Assembly: GCF_023822025.1 (NCBI RefSeq)
Contig: NZ_CP082909.1
Span: 4,632,001-4,696,000, forward strand
Source of the DNA: Endozoicomonas sp. 4G
Lineage (GTDB): Bacteria; Pseudomonadota; Gammaproteobacteria; Pseudomonadales; Endozoicomonadaceae
Direction of reading: 5' to 3'
Length of the DNA stretch: 64,000 nt
The notes beneath the pieces are model-generated. The model was not told the DNA's origin. It ran no database searches and worked only from the letters and a program-made list of their open reading frames with translations. The position numbers and the translations under genes were made by a program. This document shows, in pieces, positions 39,484 to 53,900 of the stretch; the stretch's first letter is position 1, and every line of letters begins with the position of its first letter.

Positions 39484-40887
39484 TTAAGCCTGCCCGGGAT
39501 CGCTCCCTTCTACAACCTTGGGCGAAGCCTTAGTCAAACAGATAAAGCCTGCAATACCCGCTATCAAAGAGGCCACCAGAACCCCTGCTTTGGCCAGCAC
39601 CAGATCATTGGGACTGCCAGCAAAGGCCAGTTCTGATATAAAGATCGACATGGTGAAGCCAATACCGCCCAGGAAACCAACGCCGATAATATGCAGGAAG
39701 TTACAGCCATGAGGCAGCTCACCCCATCCCAGCTTCCAGCCTGCCCAGGTAGCCCCTGCAATACCAATCAGCTTGCCTAACACCAGACCCAGCGTGACAC
39801 CCAGCGTGATATTGTTGAAGATCTCGGTATCCCCGGAGAAGACATTGAAGGGAATACCGGCGTTAGCCAGGGCAAAAATGGGAATGACGATATAGGTAAC
39901 GGGCAGGTGCAGGCCGGTTTCGATTCTCTGCAATGGCGCCTCTGCCAGACGGGTACCATTTCCCAGGGCACGAACGTAAGCACGCATTCTTTCATTACGC
40001 AGAACATCCTCACCGGGGCGGTAACTGCCATCAAACCGCCGGATCAGATTTTTTATCTGGTCGCTGAATGCCACAGGATCGTATTTGGGTTTTGCCGGTA
40101 TCGCAAAGGCGGTAATAACACCGGCCAGTGTCGCATGAATACCGGCCTCGTATAACTGCAGCCAGAGGCCGGCACCGACCAACAAATAAGGCAGTGGATT
40201 ACGAATACCAGAAGCATTCAGAACCCATAAAAATACAGTAAATCCAGCAGCCCATAGCAAAGCGATCTGATTGATTTCGTTGGTGTAGAAAACGGCAATG
40301 ATCGCAATCGCTCCCAGGTCATCGACAATGGCTAAAGCCACCAAGAAGGTAATCAGACTCTTGGGAACACGACCACCCAGAAGCGCACAGGTACCGACAG
40401 CAAAGGCAATATCCGTCGCCATCGGAATGCCCCAGCCGTCTGCCGCGCCCCCCGTCGGGTTGATGCTGGCATAGATCAGCGCAGGCACCACCATACCACC
40501 TATGGCAGCCATGATCGGCAATACCGCATGTTTAAGGTCGGAAAGCTCACCGACAAGGAATTCACGTTTGAGTTCAAGACCCACATGGAAAAAGAAAAAA
40601 GCCATCAGGCCATCATTAACCCAATGGTGAATAGACATCTTCAGACCGCCGTCACCGATGGAAATGCCGGCATAGGTTTTCAGAATATGCTCATAAACAG
40701 GGTAAAACTGACTGTTGGCCACCACCAGTGCGATGACAGCACAGATCATCAACAGGACACCGCTGGTCGTCTGCCGATGGATAAATTCTTCAAAAGGCGT
40801 GAGGATACGGTCAAACGCCTCTTCCCAGCGAGCGTTATAAACCTTGCCTTTTCGACCAATAAACTTTTTGAAATTGTTTCCCGCCAC
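39484..40887 (-). CDS. nhaA: Na+/H+ antiporter NhaA
   Basis: 467-residue inner-membrane antiporter that exchanges internal Na+ for H+. The functional aspartates of E. coli NhaA are present: D159 (ATDIAF; Asp133 in E. coli) and D189-D190 (AIVDDLGA; Asp163/Asp164). About 12 helices. The N-terminus is about 25 residues longer than in E. coli. Useful to a marine organism. Stands alone in the island. Confidence 0.96.
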   Translation of the reverse strand: MAGNNFKKFIGRKGKVYNARWEEAFDRILTPFEEFIHRQTTSGVLLMICAVIALVVANSQFYPVYEHILKTYAGISIGDGGLKMSIHHWVNDGLMAFFFFHVGLELKREFLVGELSDLKHAVLPIMAAIGGMVVPALIYASINPTGGAADGWGIPMATDIAFAVGTCALLGGRVPKSLITFLVALAIVDDLGAIAIIAVFYTNEINQIALLWAAGFTVFLWVLNASGIRNPLPYLLVGAGLWLQLYEAGIHATLAGVITAFAIPAKPKYDPVAFSDQIKNLIRRFDGSYRPGEDVLRNERMRAYVRALGNGTRLAEAPLQRIETGLHLPVTYIVIPIFALANAGIPFNVFSGDTEIFNNITLGVTLGLVLGKLIGIAGATWAGWKLGWGELPHGCNFLHIIGVGFLGGIGFTMSIFISELAFAGSPNDLVLAKAGVLVASLIAGIAGFICLTKASPKVVEGSDPGQA

Positions 40888-41086
40888 AGCGACTCCTTGA
40901 GAGTGTCAAGCTTGACATCGTAGACTACATCATGCGGTTGTTGATGTCTTGTGAATGTTCGGTGAGTCTTTTGGTTGTTCGGGGTAAACACAACCTCTTT
41001 ACTACAGAGCCAGATTTTGCTGTAAATAGCGTTAACTATGATTTGAAAGATTTACTATCCCGGTCCATGCTACCGGAGCAGAGGCT

Positions 41087-42490
41087 ATGAAGTTAGAACG
41101 TATCAAACTGATCAATTTTCGTTGCTACCAAGAACTAGATGTAAACCTGCATCCACAGGTAACTATGCTGGTTGCAGAAAACGGGCAGGGTAAAACAACA
41201 TTGCTGGATGCGATACGTATTGCTCTATGGCCCTATGTAAGCAGCTTTGATCTGGCAAAAACAGCTTATGCAGACCCAGCGAATACCATAACAATTGATG
41301 ACGTTATGCTCTCAAAGGCAGATGAAACCGGGATGCATAGAAACCTCCCCAGTGTTGTAGAAGTGACGGGGAGTTACGGTAGGGGCAAAGCAAAATGGTT
41401 GCGCCTTCGGGACAGCGAAGCAAGACGCTCTCAGACCAAAGATGACCCTGGTACAAAGCAGCTGAAACGAGATGGTAAAGAGCTTCAGGAACTGATCCGA
41501 AGCTCAAACCATAATCAGAACCTGCCAGTTTTTGGATACTACGGCACAGGACGCCTTTGGAATGAGAAGAGACTAACCGCTAGCAAGGCAGAAAAAAACA
41601 AAACCAAAAGAGAGCAAACCGATGAGCAGATCAACACCTTTGCCTATCGTGACTGCCTGGACCCTGCATCCAGCTATAAACAGTTTGAAGACTGGTACTC
41701 ATCCAAATTTTTGAAAATGCTGGAATCGCAAATCGAAAAAATTCAGGCTGGGGCAACGAATGTTGATGCAGAAGAACATCTGCAAAACCCTATTGAAGTC
41801 ATTCAGCGTGCAACCAATGAAGTCCTTAAAGAAACCGGTTGGCACAATGTTGCATACAGTCAACAACACGACAAATCTCTGGTACTGCGCCACAAAGACA
41901 AAGGCATTCTTAAGGTCGATCAACTCAGTGACGGTATCAAGAACATGCTGGCAATGGTGGCAGACATTGCTTACAGGTGTAGCCATCTGAACTCACATTT
42001 TGGTAAGGACGCAGCAAAGCTCAGCAAAGGTATCGTATTGATCGATGAAGTTGATATGCACCTGCACCCGAAATGGCAGCAAACAGTGATTGAAGGGCTA
42101 ACCCGTGCCTTCCCAAACATTCAGTTCATTGTTACCACTCACAGTCCACAGGTATTGAGTACTGTCGCTAAAGAGAGTATTCGAATCATCAGCGAAGGCA
42201 AAGTCGTTCAACCGGCTATCAATACTCGTGGTGAAGAAAGCAAAATAATCCTTGAAGACCTGATGCATGTGCCTTCACGCCCGAAAGATGCCATGTCAGA
42301 AAAGTTGAAAACCTACCTTGAGCGCATCAACCGGGGCGATATTAACAGCGAAGCTATTCAGGTACAGCGCAAAGAGCTCGAAGCGCATTATGGCCCTAAC
42401 CACAGCCAGCTACGCCTTGCGAATATGGCAATCAATCGCTGGAAATCGGTCAATGCTGCCAAACAACAACAGAGCAAGGGGGAAGGGTGA
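41087..42490 (+). CDS. ptuA: PtuA-type ATPase of a Septu defence system
   Basis: 467-residue SMC/ABC-like AAA ATPase. Walker A at 33-38 (GQGKTT), signature-like QLSDGIKN at 279-286, Walker B IVLIDE at 316-321 with DMHLHPKWQQ, and THSPQVLS at 351-358. PtuA forms a complex with the HNH nuclease PtuB and acts against phages. ptuB starts within its stop codon (GTGA). No reverse transcriptase gene is adjacent, so this is stand-alone Septu rather than a retron module. Family call from architecture; substrate unknown. Confidence 0.85.
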   Translation: MKLERIKLINFRCYQELDVNLHPQVTMLVAENGQGKTTLLDAIRIALWPYVSSFDLAKTAYADPANTITIDDVMLSKADETGMHRNLPSVVEVTGSYGRGKAKWLRLRDSEARRSQTKDDPGTKQLKRDGKELQELIRSSNHNQNLPVFGYYGTGRLWNEKRLTASKAEKNKTKREQTDEQINTFAYRDCLDPASSYKQFEDWYSSKFLKMLESQIEKIQAGATNVDAEEHLQNPIEVIQRATNEVLKETGWHNVAYSQQHDKSLVLRHKDKGILKVDQLSDGIKNMLAMVADIAYRCSHLNSHFGKDAAKLSKGIVLIDEVDMHLHPKWQQTVIEGLTRAFPNIQFIVTTHSPQVLSTVAKESIRIISEGKVVQPAINTRGEESKIILEDLMHVPSRPKDAMSEKLKTYLERINRGDINSEAIQVQRKELEAHYGPNHSQLRLANMAINRWKSVNAAKQQQSKGEG

Positions 42491-43179
42491 AGCAGTTAAC
42501 TCATCCTCTGGCGGTTCCAAGACAGCTTCAAAGACGACAGCAACAAGCCGTTGATGACCCTCGCACAGCCTGGCAACGATTTCGGGGCAAGGCGGAAATT
42601 TACGATGCATTGCTACCTGCTCAAAGGCATCTCTGTGCGTACTGCGAAGTAGAGTTGGATAACCGGGAAGAAGCTCTTGGCTATCACATCGAGCATATAG
42701 AATCGAAGTCGGGCAACCCGCTACTGACCTTTGAGTTTCATAATCTCATGCTCTCTTGCTTCAAAACAGGCAACGAAGCCGAACAAAGTAATGAAGACCT
42801 CAACCCAGTCAGCTGTGGACATTCTGAACTCAAGCGCAATAACCAGTATGATGCTTCATTATTCATCAAACCGACTGAGCAGGATTGTCAGAGGTACTTT
42901 TTCTATGAGCTTGATGGTCGGGTAGTACCCCATCCAGACCTGAACGAAACAGAAGCAGCCCGTGCAGATCATACCATTGAGGTACTCAATCTGAATTGCC
43001 TGCGCTTGCAGCGTGATCGTGGCGATATGATCAGGGAGGGTTTGGAAATCATCAGTGATCTTGCTGATGACGACTGTGCCCTGAAGTGCTTTCTTCATCT
43101 TGAGCTCAATGAAATAGCGACCAACAAGCTGTTTGCCTTTCATACGACAAGATGCCAGTTTTTCCAGGATTTAGCGTAA
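42487..43179 (+). CDS. ptuB: PtuB-type HNH nuclease of a Septu defence system
   Basis: 230 residues starting with GTG that overlaps the ptuA stop. The HNH module is intact: C50AYC53, H67-x2-H70 in [10 protein letters not shown]86 with [11 protein letters not shown], and a CGHSEL segment. PtuB cleaves nucleic acid when PtuA is activated. The C-terminal half is helical and less conserved. The tight pairing with ptuA is the main support. Confidence 0.85.
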   Translation: MKQLTHPLAVPRQLQRRQQQAVDDPRTAWQRFRGKAEIYDALLPAQRHLCAYCEVELDNREEALGYHIEHIESKSGNPLLTFEFHNLMLSCFKTGNEAEQSNEDLNPVSCGHSELKRNNQYDASLFIKPTEQDCQRYFFYELDGRVVPHPDLNETEAARADHTIEVLNLNCLRLQRDRGDMIREGLEIISDLADDDCALKCFLHLELNEIATNKLFAFHTTRCQFFQDLA

Positions 43180-43337
43180 ACTGCATTTGTGGTGGGCGCG
43201 TCGGCCTCTGGCTGCGGCTCTGGCAGTGATCTTTGCCCAGATGGTGAATGATCCCGGTTTTGAGATTGGTGGTGGTTTAGCACGTTTTGCTCTATCCACT
43301 TCCCACATCCAGAGTCATAATTGCAGTCCAAACCCAG

Positions 43338-43413
43338 TTTGTCCTTTAAGCGCCTCAGAATGTCCTTTATTTGTCCTTTATTTGTCCTTTATTTGTCCTA
43401 TAATTGTCCCAAT
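43338..43413 (+). promoter_or_regulatory. Five 11-bp iterons with embedded -10, Fic gene promoter
   Basis: TTTGTCCTTTA-type units begin at 43359, 43370, 43381, 43392 and 43403 with an exact 11-bp period (one helical turn), plus a lone unit at 43338. TATAAT at 43399-43404 spans the last two units. Two inverted copies with the same 11-bp spacing lie inside the gene (43674-43691). A protein bound here would cover the promoter. The Fic protein's own N-terminal winged helix is an obvious candidate. Confidence 0.7.
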
Positions 43414-43445
43414 ATGGTTTTAAGAGACACTTCTAAGGGACAGTG

Positions 43446-44813
43446 ATGGCATTAAATAATGACCAGCAGCTTAATGAAATCATTAAAATTATTGAGCTAA
43501 ATTCAAGCGGGCTAGCCCGGGGAGAGATCTCAGATCTACTTGCTTTTTCTATAAATAACAAGACATTACAGAGGCGTCTGAACAGCCTTTGCGCTGACGG
43601 AGTTATTGTCAAAGAAGGAAACAGAAGAGCAACAAAATACTACCCGACTCACCTTTCTGAAACCGATGACAAGGGACAAATTAAGGACAAATCGAGCCTG
43701 ATTTTCAGTCCGGATAGCCAGAATGTCCTTTATTTACTGGAAAAACCGCTCCATGCCCGCGCGAAAGTGTCCTATAACAGGGAGTTTATCGAAAATTATG
43801 TCCCTAACGAAACACGTTATGTCCCTTATGACATTCGCAGACAACTGCTTCTGGAAGGTAAACGCTTTGATCAACAGTTAGCCGCTGGCACCTACGCCCG
43901 TCAGATATCTCAAAGACTTCTGATCGATCTGTCTTATAACTCAAGTCGACTTGAGGGAAACACCTACTCCAGACTTGACACTCAGAAGCTGATAGAAAAA
44001 GGCATTATGGCAGATGGAAAAATTGATGAAGAAACCACGATGATTATGAATCACAAAGAAGCGATTCTGTTTCTCATAGAAAATGCAGAACTGATCAAAC
44101 TCGACTGTTTTACCCTGTTCAACCTGCACAACCTCCTATCCCAGGACTTACTGGCAAATCCACAGAGCTGCGGTAACATCCGAACCGTTACGGTCGAGAT
44201 AGGAAAATCAAGTTACCTACCTTTGGAAAACCCCCATATCCTGAGAGAAATGTTGGAACTGATACTGGTCAAAGCCAATAAAATAGAAGACCCATTCGAA
44301 CAGAGCTTCTTTCTTCTGGTACACCTTTCGTACTTGCAGGCATTTGAAGATGTCAATAAACGAACCTCTCGCCTGACTTGCAATATCCCTTTTATCAAAC
44401 AGAATTTATGTCCTTTAAGCTTTACCGATGTTCCCCGCGATGACTATATTCCGGCACTGCTGGCAATTTATGAGTTAAATGACGTCAACCCTATGCTGGA
44501 TCTATTTGCCTGGGCTTATCTTCGCTCCTGCAATCAATACGACGTTGTCAAAGAGTCCCTGGGAGGGATCGATGCCTTCCGAATCCAGCACCGACAATTG
44601 AGAAAACAGGTCATGGGGCAGGTTATCCGTGATAATTTACACCGTGAAGAGGCGGCTCAACTTATCGAACAATTCTGCCTGAACAATGCCATTAGAGAGG
44701 TTGAAAAATTTACGGCTATGACAATGACCGACCTCGATAATCTCCATGCCGGAGCCATTATTGGCCTTGGAATATCAGAAAGCCAATTCTATACCTGGCA
44801 GGCAGGAAAATAG
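43446..44813 (+). CDS. Fic-family protein with winged-helix N-terminus and altered active-site motif
   Basis: 455 residues from the ATG at 43446 (AAGGGA 5 bases upstream). The N-terminal ~65 residues look like a winged helix (GLARGEISDLLAFSINNKTLQRRLNSL). The inhibitory helix of class II Fic proteins is present (SSRLEGN, 166-172). The catalytic loop, normally HPFxDGNGRxxR, reads QAFEDVNKRTSR (298-309): the catalytic His is Gln and GNGR is VNKR. This variant occurs as a family, so it may do different chemistry or be a regulator. AMPylation activity cannot be assumed. Confidence 0.8.
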   Translation: MALNNDQQLNEIIKIIELNSSGLARGEISDLLAFSINNKTLQRRLNSLCADGVIVKEGNRRATKYYPTHLSETDDKGQIKDKSSLIFSPDSQNVLYLLEKPLHARAKVSYNREFIENYVPNETRYVPYDIRRQLLLEGKRFDQQLAAGTYARQISQRLLIDLSYNSSRLEGNTYSRLDTQKLIEKGIMADGKIDEETTMIMNHKEAILFLIENAELIKLDCFTLFNLHNLLSQDLLANPQSCGNIRTVTVEIGKSSYLPLENPHILREMLELILVKANKIEDPFEQSFFLLVHLSYLQAFEDVNKRTSRLTCNIPFIKQNLCPLSFTDVPRDDYIPALLAIYELNDVNPMLDLFAWAYLRSCNQYDVVKESLGGIDAFRIQHRQLRKQVMGQVIRDNLHREEAAQLIEQFCLNNAIREVEKFTAMTMTDLDNLHAGAIIGLGISESQFYTWQAGK

Positions 44814-44825
44814 CGCACCGTTGAT

Positions 44826-46127
44826 TTAATGGCCACCCGATCCTGAAGCACCTGCCCCTGAGCTCCGGGGATCAAGTACCTGTCCAATGAAGGGGATTCT
44901 TCCTGTTTCTTTATTGCGCAATATATAAATAAATGGTCGTGTAAAATCAACAGGCTTCGGACCACCCGTTGACGTAAGAAAACCGACGTTTGTTACAGCT
45001 GCGGCCTCGGTTCCTTGTTCATCAACTTCTATGACGCTGTGTTGATTAAACACATCAATAAAAAGAGGTACTGGATTGGAAAGCATCGACCCTAAGCTGA
45101 GTGCGCCTGTAAAAAGAGGCTGTAAAGTTGTTTGGGCTAATACGTTTATCAAGTTCGTGTCCGAATCAACGCTAAAAGTCGGGACTCCAATAGGCGCTGT
45201 TGGGCTGAATACAGGTAGCTCCTCGGACCCTAACGATGAAAACAGTGCCATTATTATTTCTGGCGATACCTCGTGGGGCATTATCCCTTGGGGGGGTAGA
45301 ATCAGAATCATTTCATGATCTCCCTGGTAGGGGACGCTAACTGCAATCCAACCATTGTATTCAGCCTGTTGGGAACCATTAATTACTCCATCCATAAACC
45401 CGTCTAAAACAACTTTTTGATTATCGGGTAAAGTAAATACGCCTCCTCCAATTCGTTTCCTGAAAGGCTTTTCCCAGAGTCCTTTGAAGTAAACAGAATT
45501 TATAAGTGCCATGACTGTACCGGAATGCCAATCGTCGTCCTTGCAAAACTCTCGAACCAATCCATGGGTTAATTGGCAAAATAGATGATTGAGTTCCTTG
45601 GCAAGGCTTTGTAATGATGCACGGTCGGAGAAGTTGACGTTATCGCGAATATCGGCGTTTATTTGTTCAAGCCTCTGTTTATAGGTTTCCTGAAGAGTAT
45701 GCATATTGGAGAGAAGCAGACAATTGGCAATACAGTATTGGTCTTGTCCACAGGCTGTCGCGCCTGGTGCTGTGGCACCGGTTGGCTCAGAATAATCCTC
45801 TCTCAGACACTTTTGAAGCAATTCCCGGGTTTCATCAGTAGCCCCCATCAGTAACAGTGACAGTGTCTGAAAAAGCCCATCAGGGGACAGGACAAAATTT
45901 TCAGGAGTTGCCTGTGCGGCACGCCTGAATATATCTATGGCAAGGCTCAGAGTCCCCTGTGATTCATCTGCCTGCGCACAGGGATTTAAACTGCACTCTC
46001 GACCGCATTTTGTACAGTTCACTGCCCGAAGTTGTGAGGGTACGAATAGGAAACAGAGCAGACAGAATAACACTACAACGAACCTGTACTGCCTACCCAT
46101 ATCAAAAGCCTTAACTGGTGAAGCCAT
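44826..46127 (-). CDS. Secreted serpin-type protease inhibitor
   Basis: 433 residues with a signal peptide (hydrophobic core RFVVVLFCLLCFLFVP) and a full serpin fold. The hinge of the reactive loop, EQGTEAAAVT (370-379), has the short side chains typical of inhibitory serpins; counting from it, P1 is about S386. The serpin signature RPFIYILRNKETGRIPFIGQV (two pieces: RPFIYILRN, GRIPFIGQV) follows. Many extra cysteines (C38-C50 and others) suggest disulphides. Start could also be the ATG at 46100. Rare in bacteria. Confidence 0.92.
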   Translation of the reverse strand: MASPVKAFDMGRQYRFVVVLFCLLCFLFVPSQLRAVNCTKCGRECSLNPCAQADESQGTLSLAIDIFRRAAQATPENFVLSPDGLFQTLSLLLMGATDETRELLQKCLREDYSEPTGATAPGATACGQDQYCIANCLLLSNMHTLQETYKQRLEQINADIRDNVNFSDRASLQSLAKELNHLFCQLTHGLVREFCKDDDWHSGTVMALINSVYFKGLWEKPFRKRIGGGVFTLPDNQKVVLDGFMDGVINGSQQAEYNGWIAVSVPYQGDHEMILILPPQGIMPHEVSPEIIMALFSSLGSEELPVFSPTAPIGVPTFSVDSDTNLINVLAQTTLQPLFTGALSLGSMLSNPVPLFIDVFNQHSVIEVDEQGTEAAAVTNVGFLTSTGGPKPVDFTRPFIYILRNKETGRIPFIGQVLDPRSSGAGASGSGGH

Positions 46128-46303
46128 GTGTGCACCTTGCTGTCTTAATCTTTGGCTTTGTCTCGGAATATCCTCCCTATCTTATGAACCGCTATCCTGC
46201 AGAATGGTCAGCCGAATCTCCAATCAGGAACTCAATATAGAATGGTTTGCAGGTTAGCGCCTGAAAAAACTAAATGTTGGGTTTTAAGTGTGTCCAGACA
46301 TAA

Positions 46304-46525
46304 CTATGAACTCAGAGAGTCCAAGTCGCGGTTAAGTTCATCAGGATCATAATCAACAACATCAATACCCATACTTCCCAGCACCTGTATGAATTCCGTG
46401 AGTGGTTTGTTGGCAATACGTGCTGCTTTTGCCAGAGTGATCAATCGGTTCTGGAACAGGTGGATAGCCAGATTGAGATCAATCTCCTGCTCCAAGAGCT
46501 TCTTAGTGGAAGGAATGCTAACCAT
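46304..46525 (-). CDS. UPF0175 family small protein (antitoxin-like)
   Basis: 73 residues: LAIHLFQNRLITLAKAARIANKPLTEFIQVLGSMGIDVVDYDPDEL (key parts LITLAKAARIAN, FIQVLGSMGI, VVDYDPDEL) matches UPF0175, whose members often pair with PIN-type toxins. No partner is adjacent: serpin downstream, rpoC upstream. Orphan. Confidence 0.8.
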   Translation of the reverse strand: MVSIPSTKKLLEQEIDLNLAIHLFQNRLITLAKAARIANKPLTEFIQVLGSMGIDVVDYDPDELNRDLDSLSS

Positions 46526-46582
46526 GAAAGAAATCCTCTTTGCGTGCAGTCATTTTGTGTCTACAAAAGATAGCGCAAAGGT

Positions 46583-46617
46583 GAAAAAGTAAAAAAGGCC
46601 ACCCGAAGGCAGCCTTT
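46583..46617 (-). terminator. rpoBC operon terminator with UUCG tetraloop
   Basis: On the minus strand AAAGGC-TGCC-TTCG-GGTG-GCCTTT forms a stable hairpin with a UUCG loop and is followed by TTTTTTACTTTTT. It lies 42 bp past the rpoC stop and cuts rpoBC off from the island. Confidence 0.9.
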
Positions 46618-46658
46618 CTCATTTAGCTCACTGTATAAAAACAGGCATCAGCCTATCG

Positions 46659-50891
<4,233 letters not shown>

Positions 50892-50934
50892 CCGCTGGCC
50901 GGGTTATACCCGACCATTGGATTTCACGTATTCG

Positions 50935-53900
50935 TTATTCGGTGTCCAGCTCAATGTCGATACCCAGAGAGCGAATCTCTTTCAACAGTACGTTGAAGGA
51001 TTCGGGCATCCCGGCTTCCATTCGATGATCACCATCGACAATGTTCTTATACATCTTGGTACGGCCGGTTACATCATCAGACTTAACCGTCAGCATTTCC
51101 TGCAGGGTGTAGGCAGCACCATAAGCTTCCAGTGCCCATACCTCCATCTCACCGAAACGCTGACCACCGAACTGGGCCTTACCACCCAGCGGCTGCTGGG
51201 TAACCAGAGAGTAAGAGCCTGTGGAACGCGCGTGCATTTTATCATCAACCAAGTGGTTGAGCTTCAGCATGTACATGTAGCCCACAGTCACAGGACGGTC
51301 GAAGGCATCGCCAGTACGGCCATCGTGCAGTCTTACCTGACCAGTGTCGCTCAGGTCTGCCAGACGCAGCAGCTCCTTCACTTCAGATTCTTTGGCGCCA
51401 TCGAATACCGAAGTCGCCATAGGTACACCGCCGCGCAGGTTGTGGGCCAGTTCCATGACTTCTTCGTCAGTGAACTTGTCCAGTTCCTCAACACGTCCGC
51501 CACCGACTCCGTTGTAGACCTGATCCAGGAATCCACGGATTTCAGCGACTTTTTTCTGGGACTCGATCATACGGTTGATCTTGTGACCCAGACCCCGTGC
51601 CGCAGCACCCAGGTGAGTTTCCAGCACCTGACCGACGTTCATCCGGGACGGTACACCCAGGGGGTTCAGTACGATGTCAACGGGGTTACCTTCTTCATCG
51701 TAGGGCATGTCTTCGACAGGCATAATGATGGAGATAACACCTTTGTTACCGTGACGACCCGCCATCTTGTCACCGGGCTGGATACGACGTTTGATCGCCA
51801 GGTAAACCTTGACGATTTTCAGGACGCCAGGCGCCATGTCGTCACCGGTCTGCAGCTTTTTCTTCTTGTCTTCGAAGCGCTCGTCGAGCTGTGCACGACG
51901 TTCTTTCAGCTGTTCTTTAGCCAGGTCCAGCTGTTCGTTCAGAGCTTCGTCAGACATGGACAGACGGAACCACTGTTCGTGTTCCAGACCATTGAGGAAC
52001 TCGTCAGTGATGGTGTTGCCCTTGCTCAGGCCAGGACCACGGTCAACAGGCTGACCACGCAGAGCTACGCGCAGACGGTCGAAGGTATCTTCCTCAACGA
52101 TACGGAACTCTTCGTTCAAGTCCTTACGGTATTCGTCCAGAGCCGCCTTTTCGATGCTCTGGGCACGGCTGTCTTTTTCGACGCCGTCGCGGGTGAATAC
52201 CTGTACGTCGATGACGGTACCCTTGACAGAAGTCGGTACCCGCAGCGAAGTATCCTTAACGTCGGACGCCTTCTCACCAAAGATCGCACGCAGCAGTTTT
52301 TCTTCCGGAGTCAGCTGGGTTTCACCTTTCGGGGTGACCTTACCCACCAGAATGTCGCCAGCACCGACTTCAGCACCGACATGAACAATACCGGCTTCAT
52401 CCAGTTTGTTCAGTGCCGACTCACCGACGTTAGGAATGTCAGAAGTGATTTCTTCTGGCCCCAGCTTGGTGTCACGAGCCACACAGGTCAGTTCCTGAAT
52501 GTGAATCGTGGTGAAGCGGTCTTCCTGTACAACGCGTTCGGAGATGAGGATGGAGTCCTCAAAGTTGTAACCGTTCCAGGGCATGAACGCTACGCGCATG
52601 TTCTGACCCAGGGCCAGTTCACCCATATCTACGGACGGGCCGTCAGCCAGGATATCGCCACGGGCAATGATCTCACCGGCGCGAACCAGGGAACGCTGGT
52701 TGATACAGGTGTTCTGGTTAGAGCGGGTGTACTTGGTCAGGTTGTAGATATCGACCCCGGCTTCACCAGGTTGCAGTTCGTCGTTATTGACACGAACAAC
52801 AATCTTGGCGGCATCAACGGTATCAATTACACCACCACGCTGAGCAACAACACAAACACCGGAGTCAGACGCTACGTTACGCTCCATGCCGGTGCCTACC
52901 AGGGGCTTGTCGGCACGCAGGGTTGGCACGGCCTGACGTTGCATGTTCGATCCCATCAGGGCACGGTTGGCATCGTCGTGCTCGAGGAACGGAATAAGCG
53001 ATGCCGCAACGGAAACCACCTGCTTGGTTGAAACGTCCATGTACTGGACTTTTTCAGGACCCATCAGGGTAAATTCGTTGCGGTGACGAACGTTAACCAG
53101 CTCTTCCGTCAGGTTTTTGCTGTCGTCCATCTTGGCAGAAGCCTGGGCGATAACGTACTCACCTTCTTCGATGGCAGACAGATAATCGATCTCGTCCGTT
53201 ACTTTGCCATCCACAACCTTGCGGTAGGGTGACTCCAGGAAACCATAGTCGTTAGTACGGGCATAGGTCGCCAGGGAGTTGATCAGACCGATGTTCGGAC
53301 CTTCAGGCGTTTCGATAGGACATACACGACCGTAATGAGTCGGGTGTACGTCCCGAACTTCAAAACCAGCACGTTCACGGGTCAAACCACCCGGACCCAG
53401 TGCAGATACACGACGCTTATGAGTTACCTCGGACAGCGGGTTGTTCTGGTCCATAAACTGGGACAGCTGGCTGGAACCGAAGAATTCCTTGATGGCCGCT
53501 GCCACTGGTTTGGCATTGATCAGATCCTGAGGCATCAGGCCTTCAGACTCTGCCAGGCTCAGACGTTCCTTAACGGCACGTTCAACACGAACCAGACCGA
53601 CACGGAACTGGTTTTCAGCCATTTCACCAACAGAACGGACACGACGGTTACCCAGGTGGTCGATGTCGTCGCAGATACCCTGACCATTACGGATGTCCAC
53701 CAGTGTCTTCAGAACATCAACGATGTCGGCGTTATCCAGAACACCGGAACCGACGTCTTCTTCACGACCCAGACGACGGTTGAATTTCATACGACCTACC
53801 GCAGAGAGGTCATAACGCTCTGCAGAGAAGAACAGATTGCCAAACAGGGTTTCTGCTGCTTCCTGGGTCGGTGGCTCGCCGGGACGCATCATGCGGTAGA

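Noticed and set aside
43187..43423. 78-codon frame between ptuB and the Fic gene
   Set aside because: No ribosome-binding site, it runs through the iteron array, and the amino-acid pattern suggests no family.
40888..43442. Retron containing the PtuAB effector
   Set aside because: No reverse transcriptase gene or msr/msd-like inverted repeat flanks ptuA–ptuB.
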